A program made the translations under genes and the position numbers. Shown here piece after piece: positions 43,515-55,416 of a DNA stretch of 64,000 bases (position 1 is the stretch's first letter; each line of letters starts with the position of its first letter). Under the pieces are notes generated by a model. It was given only the letters and a program-made list of their open reading frames with translations. It searched no databases and was not told the origin of the DNA. The stretch is from Solicoccozyma terricola (Eukaryota; Basidiomycota; Tremellomycetes; Filobasidiales; Piskurozymaceae): assembly GCA_001600875.1 (NCBI GenBank), contig BCLD01000011.1, positions 750,355 through 814,354 of the forward strand, written 5' to 3'.

Positions 43515-45982
43515 TCACTCAATGTCCCTCCTCTTGAGCTTGATGTCGAATTCGGTGGGTTTACGGAGGAAGCCTTCGATGGTCTTGAGCTGCAGACGAC
43601 GATCAAAATGTCAGCACAGGTTACAAAGGGCAAGATGATGCATTTACTCATACTTACAGGTTCTCCCGGATGCAACGGTGTAACGTCGTATCGGTAGACG
43701 ACGGTGGAGATCAGAAGAAGGAGCTCCATTGAGGCAAGGCTATATGAATGTCACGGTCAACATCTTGGGGACGGCTTACTGTCGAATGAACACTCACTTC
43801 CTTCCTACACACGACCTGGGACCGAAGCTAAAAGGCACATACGCTTTCGCCATTGCCTCCTTGTCCTGCTCAAACCAGCGCTCTGGGCGGTAGTCTTCAC
43901 TGTCCTCACCCCAGATAGCCTTGTCGCGATGAATTGTGTAGGCCTGGGACGGTTGTTCCATTAGGTCATGGGGGATTTAACATGGGTTGCTGCTAAACTC
44001 ACTGGCACACTCAACGTAGTCCCCTCAGGGAACCATCTTCCACAGACCTCGGCGCCACCAGCTGGGACAACTCTGGGCAATCCCAATGCGGAAGTGGAGT
44101 GGATTCGCAAAGCCTCATCGATGCAAGCTTGAAGGTATTCGACGTTCTTGACTTCTTCGTATAGGAAGTGAACATCGTCCTCTCGACGCTCCTCGGCTAC
44201 CTTGTCAAGCTCGGCCTGAAGTTTCTTCATCACTCGAGGGTTGTTGGACAGGTGGTATAGGATGGCGCATGACGAGTTGGAGGTGGTGTCAGAGCCTGAG
44301 TCGGCGACGTAAGGTTAATCCTCGTTCACCGACCAGACCCCCCGCGCTCCGCTACTCACCGGCAATCAACTGAGTCAACGCTTCGGCGGTCAATTCCTCT
44401 CTACCAAGAGGATTACCATTCTCATCCTTCCCGGCCTGTAGTTTACTGAGCAGATCATCTCGATCGGACGGGTTTTCAAGTCGTTGAGTGACGGCTGCGA
44501 TGGCAATACCAGCCAACTTCTTGACAGCATCGTCGCCACGTCGGAACCATGGGAACTTTTTGGCAATTGGCCTGTAAATAGTGAGGAATACGATTCGATT
44601 AGTAGAATGAAAACGATGTGGTCCCAAACGACCTTCGCGCCCCGCAACCCCCCTTTGCCCCCTAATCCACGCTCACCTCATCCACGGCCTCATGACACCC
44701 ATAGTAGCACTGTATTCTCCACGATCGTTCAAGATCTGAATAGCAGATAGATACTCGGTCTTGTCGCTTCCTTCAACCTTGACTGGTGCGAAATCCTTGC
44801 CTGAAACGAGCATTCCAAATGATCGACCGAATGCTATCAGTGAATTATAGGTTCAACCGTCAGTGGGGGCATGTTCTGATGGTCCTCTTCTCCGTTCTGA
44901 GTTCCACACACCCAACGAGCCGATAACATCAAACGCAAAGAAATTGAGCCCTATTCAAGCGAGTCATAGTGGGTAGATAGTCAGCTTATAGGGCAGAAGA
45001 ATCATTCCGACACCCAACTCGCGATAACAGATAACACAGACACAACAACTCACAATTCAAAACGTCAAATTCTGCTACTTCTTTATGATCCCCAACTTTT
45101 CCAGCTTGATAACACATGTTATCGAATTGCTTTACCAATTCCTTCAATGCGTCATGAATATGTTTCTCGAATCCGAGTACATTCTTTTGGGAGAATACGT
45201 GGGAGACGATTTTACGTTTACGAGTGTGTTCCGTGCGATCACTGGTAAGTGGAAGGTTACAGGGTTGGGGAGAGGATTAGGGGTCCAGAATGGTCCGCAG
45301 ACTCGGCAATGAAATGGGACTTACCGAGTGTTAAAAAGACCTCGGCGGATAGAAACGAAACAATCATCTGTGTAGGTAGACCCGTAGTTGTCGTTGTCAG
45401 GCGTGTTGCATTTAGGTGGTCTGACTTTGTGGTCTTAGGGGGAAAACCGACGGACGACTTACAGAAATCAGACTTGAGGAAACCGGTACCATGTCCGTAG
45501 ACGATTTGAATTGCTGCAGGGTCTGCGATGGAGAGATGTGTAGGAGCGAGTCTAACGAATTTACCTGAGAGGGGTGGAAAAAAAAAAAAAAAAAAGAGGG
45601 TAAGTGGACCCCCGACGAGAGACTACAAGCGGGAATATGAAGCTGTACTTGCCATGTTTCTTGTGCTCGCTATGCACGACTTGATATCTGTTTCCACGCC
45701 CAGCGGCTCTAGCTAGCCATAGTTCTGACAAAGCCGCTGCTTTAGGACCAGGGTATGATCGAAGACCATACGGGTCAACGAGGTAGATTCTGACTACATT
45801 GAGGAGCTGGTGAGCATGGCGGAGATAGATTAAAATGGAAATCAGTCCACTGGCGGAAGGTTGACTGACGACCACTGGCACAGCTTCCGGCCGGCGATAC
45901 TTACTATGAGACCAACGGTGACGCCGAAAGCGATCAGTGGCAACTTTGCGTGAACGAGGATCTGGTCGATGACGGACGACAT
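43515..45982 (-). CDS. Cytochrome P450, CYP53-like (benzoate 4-monooxygenase type)
   Basis: Start ATG 45982 (MSSVIDQILVHAKL) with an N-terminal membrane anchor (LPLIAFGVTVGLIVS). Exons show PYGLRSYPGP (hinge), RYQVVHSEHKKHGKFVRLAP, HLSIADPAAIQIVYGHGTGF and TEHTRKRKIVSHVFSQKN (helix C). They continue with LIAGSDTTSNSSCAIL (helix I), ACIDEALRIHST (ExxR in helix K) and PRVVPAGGAEVCGRWFPEGT, then RPERWFE and the heme loop PFSFGPRSCVGR with the cysteine ligand. The LFDPYGLRSYPGP and HGTGxLKSxFY blocks are typical of CYP53, which para-hydroxylates benzoate in fungi. All catalytic motifs are present. The P450 class is certain and the substrate inferred. One intron carries an 18-base A/T run. The upstream promoter region contains a GGATG minisatellite. 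Confidence 0.87.
45578..45595 (+). repeat. Poly-A run (18) in P450 intron
   Basis: The run lies in the intron after the exon ending HSEHKKHG (poly-T in the sense of the gene). Confidence 0.88.
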
Positions 45983-46203
45983 GTCTTGCGCAGTGGTGCT
46001 GTGGTGTGCGCTGGGGGAGTGAGGTGGGCCAGACACCGGTCAACAGACTTCTCTGCGCTGCTCTTATATGCTGGACGCTGCACCATCTACCTGGGGCGAG
46101 GATCCGGGGTCCCCACACAGCATCCCCGTGTAGCCCCGTGACTCCAGACGGCCGTGACGCGGAGCGAGAGGAGTATCGTCGCACTTGAACTTCCGCGGGT
46201 CCG

Positions 46204-46402
46204 GGATGGAGGGATGGGAGGGATGGGAGGGATGGGGATGGATGGGATGGATGGGAGGGATGGAGGGATGGAGGGATGGAGGGATGGAGGGATGGAGGGA
46301 TGGGAGGGATGGGAGGGATGGGGTGGATGGGGTGGATGGGGTGGATGGGGTGGATGGGGTGGATGGGGTGGATGGGAGGGATGGGGTGGATGGCAGGGAT
46401 GG
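46204..46402 (+). repeat. GGATG(G/A)-type minisatellite
   Basis: About 200 bases of 8-10 base units (GGATGGAG, GGATGGGAG, GGATGGGGT) fall into blocks: mixed GGATGGGAGG units, five or six GGATGGAG units, then seven GGATGGGGT units. The array is purine-rich on one strand. It lies between the P450 start and the 3' end of the mitochondrial carrier gene. Confidence 0.95.
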
Positions 46403-46542
46403 CGTCGTCTGGTGTCGTCCTTGCTCAACCCACAAACACATCCAACAACGGTTCCTAGAATGGTATGCAACGCCAAGACGGCCACACAAAGGTTTACAAG
46501 ATATAATGCACGTCCGTCTGATTGCCAATCCCCTTCTCCCAT

Positions 46543-48183
46543 CTATGCAGTCAGTCGTCTCATGATAAGTTCGTATCTATGGCATGCGCGCGCGCAAGAG
46601 ATTGGTCGTCAGAAAGACGGCGGGGCAAGAAAACAAAACTTGCGGTCACCGACCGCGCACACTCACGTCAACATCGTTACGGCACTGTTCGGAACCGTCC
46701 GTATCAAATTGATCGACAGGCCACGATAGAAACCTTTCCATCCATCCTGGTGCAGGATCGACTTGAATTCTGCTACCATGCCTTGTGTGGTGCCGAACGT
46801 GGTACGAGGTATGACCATCGTAGGGTTGATGGGCACGGTTGATGATCTTCCGTTGATGAGAGGAGCGGATACTGCCATTACTACCGGCTGACGCGCTCCA
46901 GCATGCTGCGATCGATGCACTTGCAATCGAGTACGTAGAACCTCGTGAGGGTACGTTGCTAAAGAGGCTACCATCTTCGAAAGCGCCGAACAGAGTAGGA
47001 TGGTTTGAGACTGTAGTGGAGTATTGTCCTCGGGTGCTGGAACGGGGTAAAGATTCTTTTCGTCATTCAAGTCACCCTTTACCAACCTTTTTTATCCCCC
47101 CCCCCCCCCCCTTCAGACCCCCAAGAACACTCACCAGCCCATATCTTCAACTGCTCATACAGCGGAAACTGCACAGCTACATGACTAACACCCATCAAAC
47201 TCGGCGCTAATCCCTTGTAGAATGCACGGACACCTTCTTGGCGATATATCGTGCGAACTGCGTCCCAGGTGTGTTGGTATCGACGTTCATTACCTACTTG
47301 AACGGCTTGAGCCTGGTGAGCACACCGGGGGAATCGTCACGGACAGAGATGATGAGAAAGAAAAAGAAAAGGAACGGGATTAGAGGGAATGTAAGCACGT
47401 AGATTTCACCAAAAAGCACGCTGAAAAGAGACACGCACCATAAATCTCGTTTTAATCACCCACAGTGGACTCGTTGCTATTGTCCCCGTCGCTCCGGCAG
47501 TCATAGCTGCTATAATATGCGTCGTCCACGTATCGTTTCCCGTTGGCCCTGCACGAAGGAAGCAACGGTATACGATCATTAATTTCGGATCTTCCCCCCG
47601 CCCCCCCCCTCCCCTTCTCCCCATTTAACATCGAATCAACAACCAAGTTCTCACCTTTCCCACCCAATTTTGCCGCTCCCAGCCTCTGCTTGACTTCATC
47701 ATACACGGAAAAGTAAATTCCCCAAGTCGGTAAATACCCCATAATTGTTGGTCCTAAACCTCTATACAACCCTTTAATCCCTGATTGTTTCAATATCCGG
47801 ATAACTGTTTCAACAACACCTTCGTATCCAGTCGTGCCTGCATGTACCAATTGAGCTTGAAGTCGTGTCTTGACTACGTCGAGAGGACATGTTGCTACGC
47901 TGGAAACTAAACCTGCTCCTGCTCCTGCTATTACTGAATGGTAGGCGGAAGGGATGTGATGCCGTTTTTGACGTTTGCGTGAGGAGTCAAATTGGTCCTG
48001 GTCCGGTATAGGAGCGGGTGAGAACAATGAGAGAATCATTGTGGGCATCATGGGCATCGTGGGTGATGGTGGTAGTGGTGGTGACGACTGTGAATGGTGT
48101 GAGAATATATTGAGGGATGACGGACCAGTTTGATTGGTCTCGATAAGCGACGGAGCGGCCGAGGAGGCCACGTAGTCTGTCAT
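46543..48183 (-). CDS. Mitochondrial carrier, NAD+/nucleotide type (Ndt1/Rim2 subgroup)
   Basis: This member of the SLC25 family has three repeats. Start ATG 48183, with a Ser/Pro-rich leader of about 75 residues before the first repeat. Carrier signatures are CPLDVVKTRLQAQ (repeat 1), SPLWVIKTRFM (repeat 2) and YPHEVLRTRLQVH (repeat 3). Each is followed by a matrix-helix motif: GIKGLYRGLGPTIMGYLPTW, GVRAFYKGLAPSLMGVSHVA and GWKGFYRGLSINLIRTVPNS. The SPLWVIKTR and YPHEVLRTR pairs and the PTWGIYFSVYDEVK segment are typical of the NAD+, FAD/folate and pyrimidine nucleotide carriers. I favour an Ndt1-like NAD+ carrier. The last exon is very short (after AVTMLT, ending about 46543) and its placement is less sure. 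Introns contain poly-C runs. Confidence 0.85.
47096..47111 (+). repeat. Poly-C run (16) in mitochondrial carrier intron
   Basis: An uninterrupted C run in an intron of the minus-strand carrier gene (poly-G in the sense of the gene, near its donor or acceptor). Confidence 0.88.
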
Positions 48184-48690
48184 TGTGAAGGATGAAGGGT
48201 CCGTCACCGGGCGTGGTGCACGGCAGTGCGAGTAGCACACGCTACGTCGCAACGGTCCGAGATGACGACCGAGCTGACCAGGTTGCAGGTATCACTCAGC
48301 ATGAGATTGGGGGGAAGTGCAGGAGGGAGGTCTCGTGGTTGACCGTCTGGCGACTGAGATGCGAGTCGGCCACGCTGACCCTTGGTGGTCTGGGGAGATA
48401 GGATGTTCCGGACCGAGTCTCCTCACCCTCACGATGAGTGTCCGACGGCTCGACGATGATGGTGCTGGCGTGGACGGCTGGAATGATGTGGACGACGACG
48501 CTGGACATGGCTATCCCCGTGCCCCATACGACTTGCGGCCAGTACGCGCTTCAGCGTGGCGCCCAAGTGGCAACGCCAGTGGCAACGCATTCATCGACGA
48601 CATGCTCGGGTCAGTGCATCGTGTACAGGGCAGCTGGGGCTATAGGATGCACGGCATCGGGAGCACGACCGCACCGCATCATGCGCACGT
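48184..48690. other. Intergenic region between carrier start and GH5 3' end
   Basis: No supported gene. A long open frame on the + strand overlaps the GH5 gene antisense and has no conserved motif. The left part is presumably the carrier promoter. Confidence 0.5.
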
Positions 48691-50870
48691 TCACTCAGAC
48701 CCTCGCAGAATCTCGTTCAGTTCCTTCCTCTGCACGCAGTTCTCTGTAAAGCCCACTGCATCAGGTTTATCCGCCCCAGCCGCCAACGCCGACGACGCAG
48801 CAGCAGCAGCTCCCCAACACTCACCAAAAGCAAAGCTCTTCGCCAATTCATCCAACTCCTCCTTTGTCTTTCCTCTAAAGTGCTCCGCCCACTCGATCGC
48901 CAACTCCTCGGACATCAGACATTCTCTTACCATACGCGAAACGAAACGTCCTCCGTTCCATGTCGTAGGGTACCGCTTGTTGATGGTCGGGACGTTCTCT
49001 GACAGCCATTTCGAGAGAGGGTCGAAGATTGGTCCGAGATGAGCAGAGTCGGCACCCCAAGCATCTGCTGCGAGTCGCTGTAAGAACATACCCTCGGACA
49101 AACATCAGACCATCTGCCACGATCACGACCAGTCACCCCAAACCCGTCCCGCTCACCTTCTTCTTCGCTATGAACCCTGCAAACAGCTTCATATACGCCG
49201 TATTCTCACCAACATACGTCATACCCTGTAATCCTACATCCTTATAAAGCCAAATCGAGAAGCTCGCATCGTACTTCCTATAGATCTCAAGCTGATCCCG
49301 CAAAAGATGGTATCGAGCCTTGTTAATTGAGTCGGCATCCTTGGATGACGCAGGCGCATATACAGGTCCGAATTCCCCGTTCCAGATCGGTCCATGAATG
49401 GAGCGCATGTATTCGATCTTCCGTTCGAATTGAGATGCTAGCTTTTGCTTTTGCTCGGGGGAAGCCTTGGTGAGGACATAGGTGTCGGTGTAGGTATCGT
49501 CAATAGTGTGGAGCACCAACGAGGAGGAAAGGATCATTGCAACCGAAAACTCACGATGTATTTCTCACCAGATGGGAAACCGTAGCTTAAAGGTTATGTT
49601 CCGAGCCTGTCAGCATTTTACGACACGTATTAAGTGGAAACGACAATCATCTCACCCGGAGTAATCGTGACAGGCGTATACAGTATTCGGCAGAGCATCC
49701 TCCTTATTGAAGCCCTGTTTCATACCAGCACCTCATCAGCACATCCATCCTTTCCTGTTCACCCACACACACACCATGCATGTACTCACCGAGAAATCAG
49801 CAGCGAATGTGTTCCCATCCAAGAACAAGATGTGCTTGTCATCAACCTTCCTGATAGCCTTCTCGGCTCTTGCGTAGAATGAGATCAATTTGCGAACGTC
49901 CGACACTGCTGGTTCGTTTATGGGGTTGTAACCTGCCACCCAGGGGTTGGATTTGAAGTGCTGTAGAACAAACATGAGGTAACATGAGGTATCAGTGATG
50001 TCCATCTACTGAAATCGAACAAGGCGGATGACGAACTTCAGCTAGGTACTCCCAGATCGCAATGGTTTGATCTTGGAAGACCTTGTATCTCCAAACTGTA
50101 CATATACGTTTGTCCCAATCAATTCCCCTGGTCAGTCTGCGGTGGCTCCCTCTCCAGACTCACAGTTGGCCTGAGCATTCCCAGCGTCGGAATGCCAGTC
50201 CGGATTCTGACCTCCCGGTAACGCATGAAGGTCGATGACGGTATAAATACCCTCCTTGGCACAAAGGTCTACTACCCTGTCGAGTTGCTTCAATCCATCC
50301 TTTCTCCATACACCTGGATTGTCATCGTCCATAACGTGACGGTAATTGAATGGTACTCGCATGCAGTTCAGCCCTAGTGAGGCGAAGAACTTGGCATCAG
50401 CCGAGGTGAAAAAGTAGGTCTCGAATTGAGTCCAGTAGTAATCGGCTTTCTCTTTCCCGAGAACCTGTTCCAGTGCTTCTCTGGCTTGGTCTGCAAGTAG
50501 GTGGAGTGTAGTGAGTTGACTAGATATCTGTACAAAAGTGACGAGTACTGACGTTCATGCCCCGCATACCCGGTGATGAAGTTCTGGCAGTTATGAATAT
50601 CGTATCAGCTTATCAGATGATGGCAGAGTGGTAGGAAAGGATGATTACCTCCTGATTAAGATGACCACCTGTGGCAGCGCCTCTCAAGATGATAGGCTTG
50701 CCGTCTTTAACTATGCGGTCGCCGTCGACTTTGAGGAAGCTCATTGTGTTGGCGGGTGCTGATGCTGATGCTAGCGCTGATGCTGATGTTAGTAATGTTT
50801 TACTCGCGGTACTCGCAGTGAGAATTGGGTTCGACCTGTCTGTTGATATTGTGGACTTGGACTGACCCAT
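48691..50870 (-). CDS. Glycoside hydrolase family 5 protein, intracellular type, possible N-myristoylation
   Basis: Exons from ATG 50870 encode a GH5 TIM barrel: FLKVDGDRIVKDGKPIILRG, NFITGYAGHEHQAREALEQV, DAKFFASLGLNCMRVPFNYR, KEGIYTVIDLHALPGGQNPD and WVAGYNPINEPAVSD. In the last of these, the Glu of NEP is the general acid/base. They continue with HILFLDGNTFAADFS and IHGPIWNGEFGPVYAP, where the Glu of NGEFG is the nucleophile. A tail of about 120 residues continues past the barrel and ends NEILRGSE. There is no signal peptide. The N-terminus is MGQSKS, which fits the MGxxxS N-myristoylation consensus. A second in-frame start, MSFLKVDGD, lies 42 codons downstream. The substrate (glucan, glycolipid or sterol glucoside) is not decided by the motifs seen. 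Confidence 0.87.
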
Positions 50871-51355
50871 CGTCTGAGAGAATGGGATGAACCTGATAAC
50901 CAACGGTGGATGCCTGCCAACCTGCGACCTGTCAACTTGCCATCGGCATTGGCCACTGTGGAGTCCCCGCCGGCCATATCCGGGGGTATGCGACGAGATC
51001 CAACTTGCAGCCCAAACCTGCCGATTTCACTCCGTTCACTGCCATCTCCTCACCGCATCCTCCACAGCGCTGCGATTTCGGTACATTTGTTTTAACCAAA
51101 CTGCAGCTCTCAGTCGAGGACGAAACGCCGAATCTGTGCAACTCGGAGCTATGTTATACCGTGGGCGGTCGAGAGAAGGGGGATTAGTTGTTCGATGACG
51201 AGCGGCGGCGCCTCCGCAAGCTGCGAGTCCGCAGAGTTGGATGCCCAACAGAAATGTAGTCCAGTGGGACTCGAAGCAGGCTTCTCCATAGATCGAGGTT
51301 TTCCGATTCAAAATATTCATGAAACGATTTACACCGCCCAACACTCCTCCCCTTG
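50871..51355. other. Intergenic region upstream of the GH5 gene
   Basis: No gene is supported. The short frames on both strands show no motif. It contains the GH5 promoter and the 3' flank of the epimerase-like gene. Confidence 0.5.
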
Positions 51356-52613
51356 TCACAACGCTACACTGGCTTTCCAACTCATCCAGTAAACATCCAA
51401 GCCATCGAACAGACTCATCTTTCGAGGCTGCCACCCAACAAGTGCTCGCGCCATGGATGGCTTGAGCATCATGGTAGACGCAACAGCTTCTTCAAACACT
51501 GCGGAAACAGGGGTGGAGGGAGGGAAGCGAGGTCTTAGGCAGAGCGCAAGGTGGAACTGCATACACTAGACAACTTACGATCGGCTGGCTTGCGGTATGA
51601 CCATCCCTTGGCTCCAGCCAGTTTGTTGATTCGATTCATGATATCGGTAACGCTCTCAGTGCTGTCTCGACGATGCGTTAGCCTGGGCGGCCGTTTATAT
51701 AGGACTGAACGAGACCTACGAGTCATTACTGCCGACGATTGCCAACCCTCTAAGAAGAGCGGACTGCGGAAAGGTTCCATCGATTAGAAGCTCATATCTT
51801 GTGGCGAGGTCGAATACGCAGCCTACCTTCTCCGCCACTCGGAGGTACAGATCAGCCAGATCATCCGTGTGAACAACCGCAAGCCTCCCTTCCCCATCCC
51901 CTGCCACCGTCCACTTCTCACCCTTCTTCGCAGCCTCGGCGGCTGCACCGAAGAACATGGCAGTGATGGATCCGGAACGCCCGTATAGCAGCGCTGGTCG
52001 GATGACAATCCCGTTGACATCCTCACCTGTAAAGCAGTCGTCTCAGCCTTTGAAAATTAGCAGAGGGCGGACAGGTGGGAATCATGAAGCCTCACTGGTC
52101 AGAACTTTGGTCTCCATCTCCTTTCTCCATGCAGTCAATTTCACCCCGAACGCTGGCTCTCTTCTCTCATCCACCCATTTATCAGGCCCCTGCGCGAAAA
52201 CCCAGGTCCCGCCAGTGTGGATAAAGGTGAGCTTGGGCGATGCTGCGCCCATACCGCGCGGTCGGTTCGCTTTGGCGTACTCGACTGCGCTTGCGAACGT
52301 GGTTTCGTTGACTTCAGGGCTCGTTGCACCGAGACAGTCGACGACTGTGATGGATGTCCGTCCGTGTTCAGCTTGGAAGGGAAACTAATAACAGGAGGAC
52401 TGAATGCTCACCAACATCAACCTCATCAAGCGTCTTCACCCACTCCTCCTTCTTCATTGGGTCTGCTATAACGGGGATGATCTCAAGTGCTTCCAGTTGT
52501 TTAGCTGAGTTGGCCGATCTTGTTTGGCCGTAAACGATGTGACCGTTCCGAACAAAGGCTTGGGCGACTGGCCCGCCAATGAACCCTGTGGCGCCGAGGA
52601 TTAGGACTTTCAT
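51356..52613 (-). CDS. NAD(P)-dependent epimerase/dehydratase-like Rossmann protein
   Basis: Start ATG 52613 gives MKVLILGATGFIGGPVAQAF, the glycine-rich dinucleotide-binding loop of extended short-chain dehydrogenases (GATGFIGG). Later exons read VVDCLGATSPEVNETTFASA, LTFIHTGGTWVFAQGPDKWV, VNGIVIRPALLYGRSGSITA (substrate loop), WTVAGDGEGRLAVVHTDDLA and DIMNRINKLAGAKGW. The C-terminal exon ends VYWMSWKASVAL. The usual catalytic YxxxK is not clear in the parts read, so this may be an atypical member of the NmrA/epimerase group that binds cofactor without classic catalysis. About five introns are present. It lies in tandem with the GH5 gene, about 485 bases apart. Confidence 0.82.
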
Positions 52614-52798
52614 TGTAAACAGTCTGGTCTGAAAAGTGTGCGAGGATGGGTGTACGGGATGTCAAATGCGGTGAATGCTGCTATATACACAAATATGCGA
52701 CCACACAAAACTCGTAACAACCATGACCTCCACCTCCACCCGTTCTAATTGGATCGTTCTAATTTTGTGGCCAACTTCGGTAACCGGTGAAATATTCG

Positions 52799-54736
52799 TC
52801 ATGCCCATCCGATCTCCCACCACGTGTACTCGACCTCATCAGCTCTTCCATTCCCTCTCATCCGCTCCAGTTCACGCTTCTGCTTGGTGACCAGTCGAAG
52901 ACCACGTCGATGGGCCGGGGATTTGGTGGTGTTGGTGGCGGCGGCTGGGTCTGTACAAGCTAGCCGTGTCTTCAGTGGTGGTAACGTGGAGATGTCAGGG
53001 AAAGCAGTGGCGATGGAAGCTGTCTCTGCTGCGTATGTAGGACGAAGAGGTGACAGGAGGTGCTGAGGAATCAGGGATGGTAAAAATCGTCAATACTATC
53101 CCCGCCAATACCTCGCGCCAAAATCAACTCACCACTACCCCACCCCCCTTCAACACCACCCCATCATCCCCGATCACCGGCGTCTTCAACGTCCATTCCA
53201 CACAATCCCTAATCATCCCTGCATGTGTTGTATCATATACGCAATCCGAGACGAAGATGAGATCGAAGGGATTCCGTAGCGCCAAGGGAACATCGTCGTC
53301 CTCCTCGGTTTTGGGTCGAACATCGTTGAGAGATGAGGTAGCTGCTTGAGCAGGGAAGGTTGACCAATCCAGAGGTAGAATATCGATCCCTCCTCGTTTC
53401 TTCTCCTTCTCATCGTCGGCTTCAAAATTCAAGTTCACACAGATTTTTAGATTTTCCAGTACCAAAGGATGAAAATCCGTAGCTACGACTTTCCCCCAAC
53501 CTTTCCCTTTCTTGCATCCATCTGTGCTTCTTCTACGATCTCTTGTCGATGAATTGATTGCCTTTTGATCTTGTATTCTATCGAGGATCTTTCGGGATAG
53601 GATGGAGAGTAGACCAGTTCCAGCACCTAATTCCAGTACGTTGGGGCCATATGTATTCTCCACCGCTTTTGCATCCTTCATCTCCGCTTCCTCCGCCTTC
53701 CCCTCCTCCTCCTCCCCCTCCTCCTCCTCCATCGCCACCTCCTCATCAGGACATCCAAAATAATCATCAGGTCTCCCAGCAACCACCTTGCCCATCAGTA
53801 TACTACTTCCCCACGTCTGCACACCGACGCTCAGATGATCAGACAACGCTGCATCATGTAATTTAATCTCCAATTCGTCTACATCCAGCGGTTGTTCGTC
53901 GTGATGTTGTAATTTCGACATGAAAGACTGAGAATTTGGAATGCATAGACCGTTTGGTGGTGTTGATGGGAGAGAAGAGGTTCGAGAGATGGTGGTTGAT
54001 GATGACGGAGTAAGGGAAGGAGTTGAGAGTGCTTTGAGGAGGGGTGAGGTGATGGGGTGCATAGGGAGTGCTGGCAGGTTGAGGGGTTGAGATGTGTGCA
54101 TACAGAGGGAAGGATGGAGTGGGAATGTTATTGTTCGAGTGAGATTTCCCGCGGCTGTGTTGGAGTGAATAAAAGGGTCAATGAGGAGGAAGCGAAGAGG
54201 TCTGGGGGAGAATTGAGAGATGACGTACCTGAACATCCAGCCATCATGGCGATCAAAGCACTCGCACGATTCAAAACATGCTCTCTCGCTTGAATCTCAG
54301 ATCGAAGTGTATCTCGCAATATCTTCTCCTGATTCACTTTATCACCTCCATCACCACCATCATCGCTACCGCCATCGATTCCAAGGATGAGTTGCTCCAA
54401 TTCATCTTCCACTTCAGATAACCAACCCTGACATCTCCTAACCACTCCATTCAACCATCCTTCCACCCATCCGCGTTCAAATGCATCTAACGGGTCTGTA
54501 TCATCTTGACATACGCCATTACCTTGATGTTCATGAGTGTCGATGGTGGTGTCTTGAGAGAACTTGTGGGAAGGGGAGATGGTACCGTGGACTGGGGTGA
54601 CAAGGAGGGATTTGAGAGCGTGGAGATGGTGTAGGAGAGTGGAGGCTGGGATTGGGGAAAGAGTGAAAGAGGATTTGGGCAGATGTGGGAGGAACGAGGA
54701 GGGTGGACGGGGTGATTGGGTTGGAAGAGGTGCCAT
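52799..54736 (-). CDS. Family 16 SAM-dependent methyltransferase (putative protein-lysine methyltransferase)
   Basis: Start ATG 54736 (MAPLPTQSPRPPSSF). The N-terminal exon (about 180 residues) contains GWVEGWLNGVVRRCQGWLSE and REHVLNRASALIAMMAGCS. The next exon includes GVQTWGSSILMGKVV, motif I NVLELGAGTGLLSILSRKI, VVATDFHPLVLENLKICVNL, ILPLDWSTFP and DLIFVSDCVYDTTHAGMIRD. The last exon, HLLSPLRPTYAAETASIATA, ends DEVEYTWWEIGWA. The order WGSS/LELGAGTG/D.HP.VL/LDW/SDCVYD is that of the Methyltransf_16 family, whose members methylate lysines of elongation factors and chaperones. A Glu-rich stretch (EEEEGEEEEGKAEEAE) interrupts the region before motif I. The substrate is unknown. Upstream frames lack an ATG. 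Confidence 0.83.
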
Positions 54737-55416
54737 GGTGCCAGCTGTGCCACTGTCAGAAGGATGAGGAGGATGGGAACGACTCTCCAGTGGTCGTTTG
54801 CTTTTGCCACGCTGCTGAAAACTGGGTTGTAATTTTTTGATCCGGCTCCGTCCGGGTTGTTGACAATTCAATTCGAATCCAGCCCGCGGAGGCAATTCAA
54901 GCGGCAATTGACCGGCGCGGACATAGCAAGGCCGGAGGGTGGGGGATGTCCGTGGGGGGGGGGCTGGAGATTGGGCAACCGCGGATTTAGACGGGGAGTG
55001 GGTCGACGGATGGGTCAGACAAGCGCTTGGAGGTGACGAGACGATGGGGACGATCGATGGTCAAGCAGCACACAGTCAGACCCGAGTAGTTGATCGTGAG
55101 ATATAACAGTGAGCTGCCCCGCTCCCGCCTCCGCGGTCACGCAATCATTTCACCTAATCGACCTTTTAGATTTCAGCACAGCTTGGGGAGTCCGCCCATA
55201 CCACTGAGACAGACATCCGTCCGGAACTTGCAATCGGGTGGTCGATACAATACACAGTACAGGTAGAACCAGATCGTATCCATCGTCGTGCGTCAAAGGC
55301 CGTCGTGGGTCCTCTTGGGTCGGGACGATATCCACCCGTCATTGTCGTCACGTCAAAGCACCGCATGGATCCTATTTGACATTCAACCGGATCTTCCATA
55401 CCGGACGGACCGCACC
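54737..55416. promoter_or_regulatory. Divergent intergenic region, methyltransferase and VTT-protein promoters
   Basis: About 680 bases with no supported gene. A G run of 10 occurs near 54954-54963, and C/T-rich stretches lie towards the VTT-protein start. The frame of the methyltransferase stays open some way upstream but has no ATG. Confidence 0.5.

Noticed and set aside
46064..46729. Frames of 126-191 codons across the minisatellite on both strands
   Set aside because: They translate only the GGATG repeat (GGM.., HPSHP..). Repeats without stops make such frames by chance.
48317..49042. Open frame of 241 codons on the + strand
   Set aside because: Its right half is antisense to the GH5 3' coding region and its left half lies in GC-rich promoter DNA. 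No motif, no start context and no homology signal could be seen.
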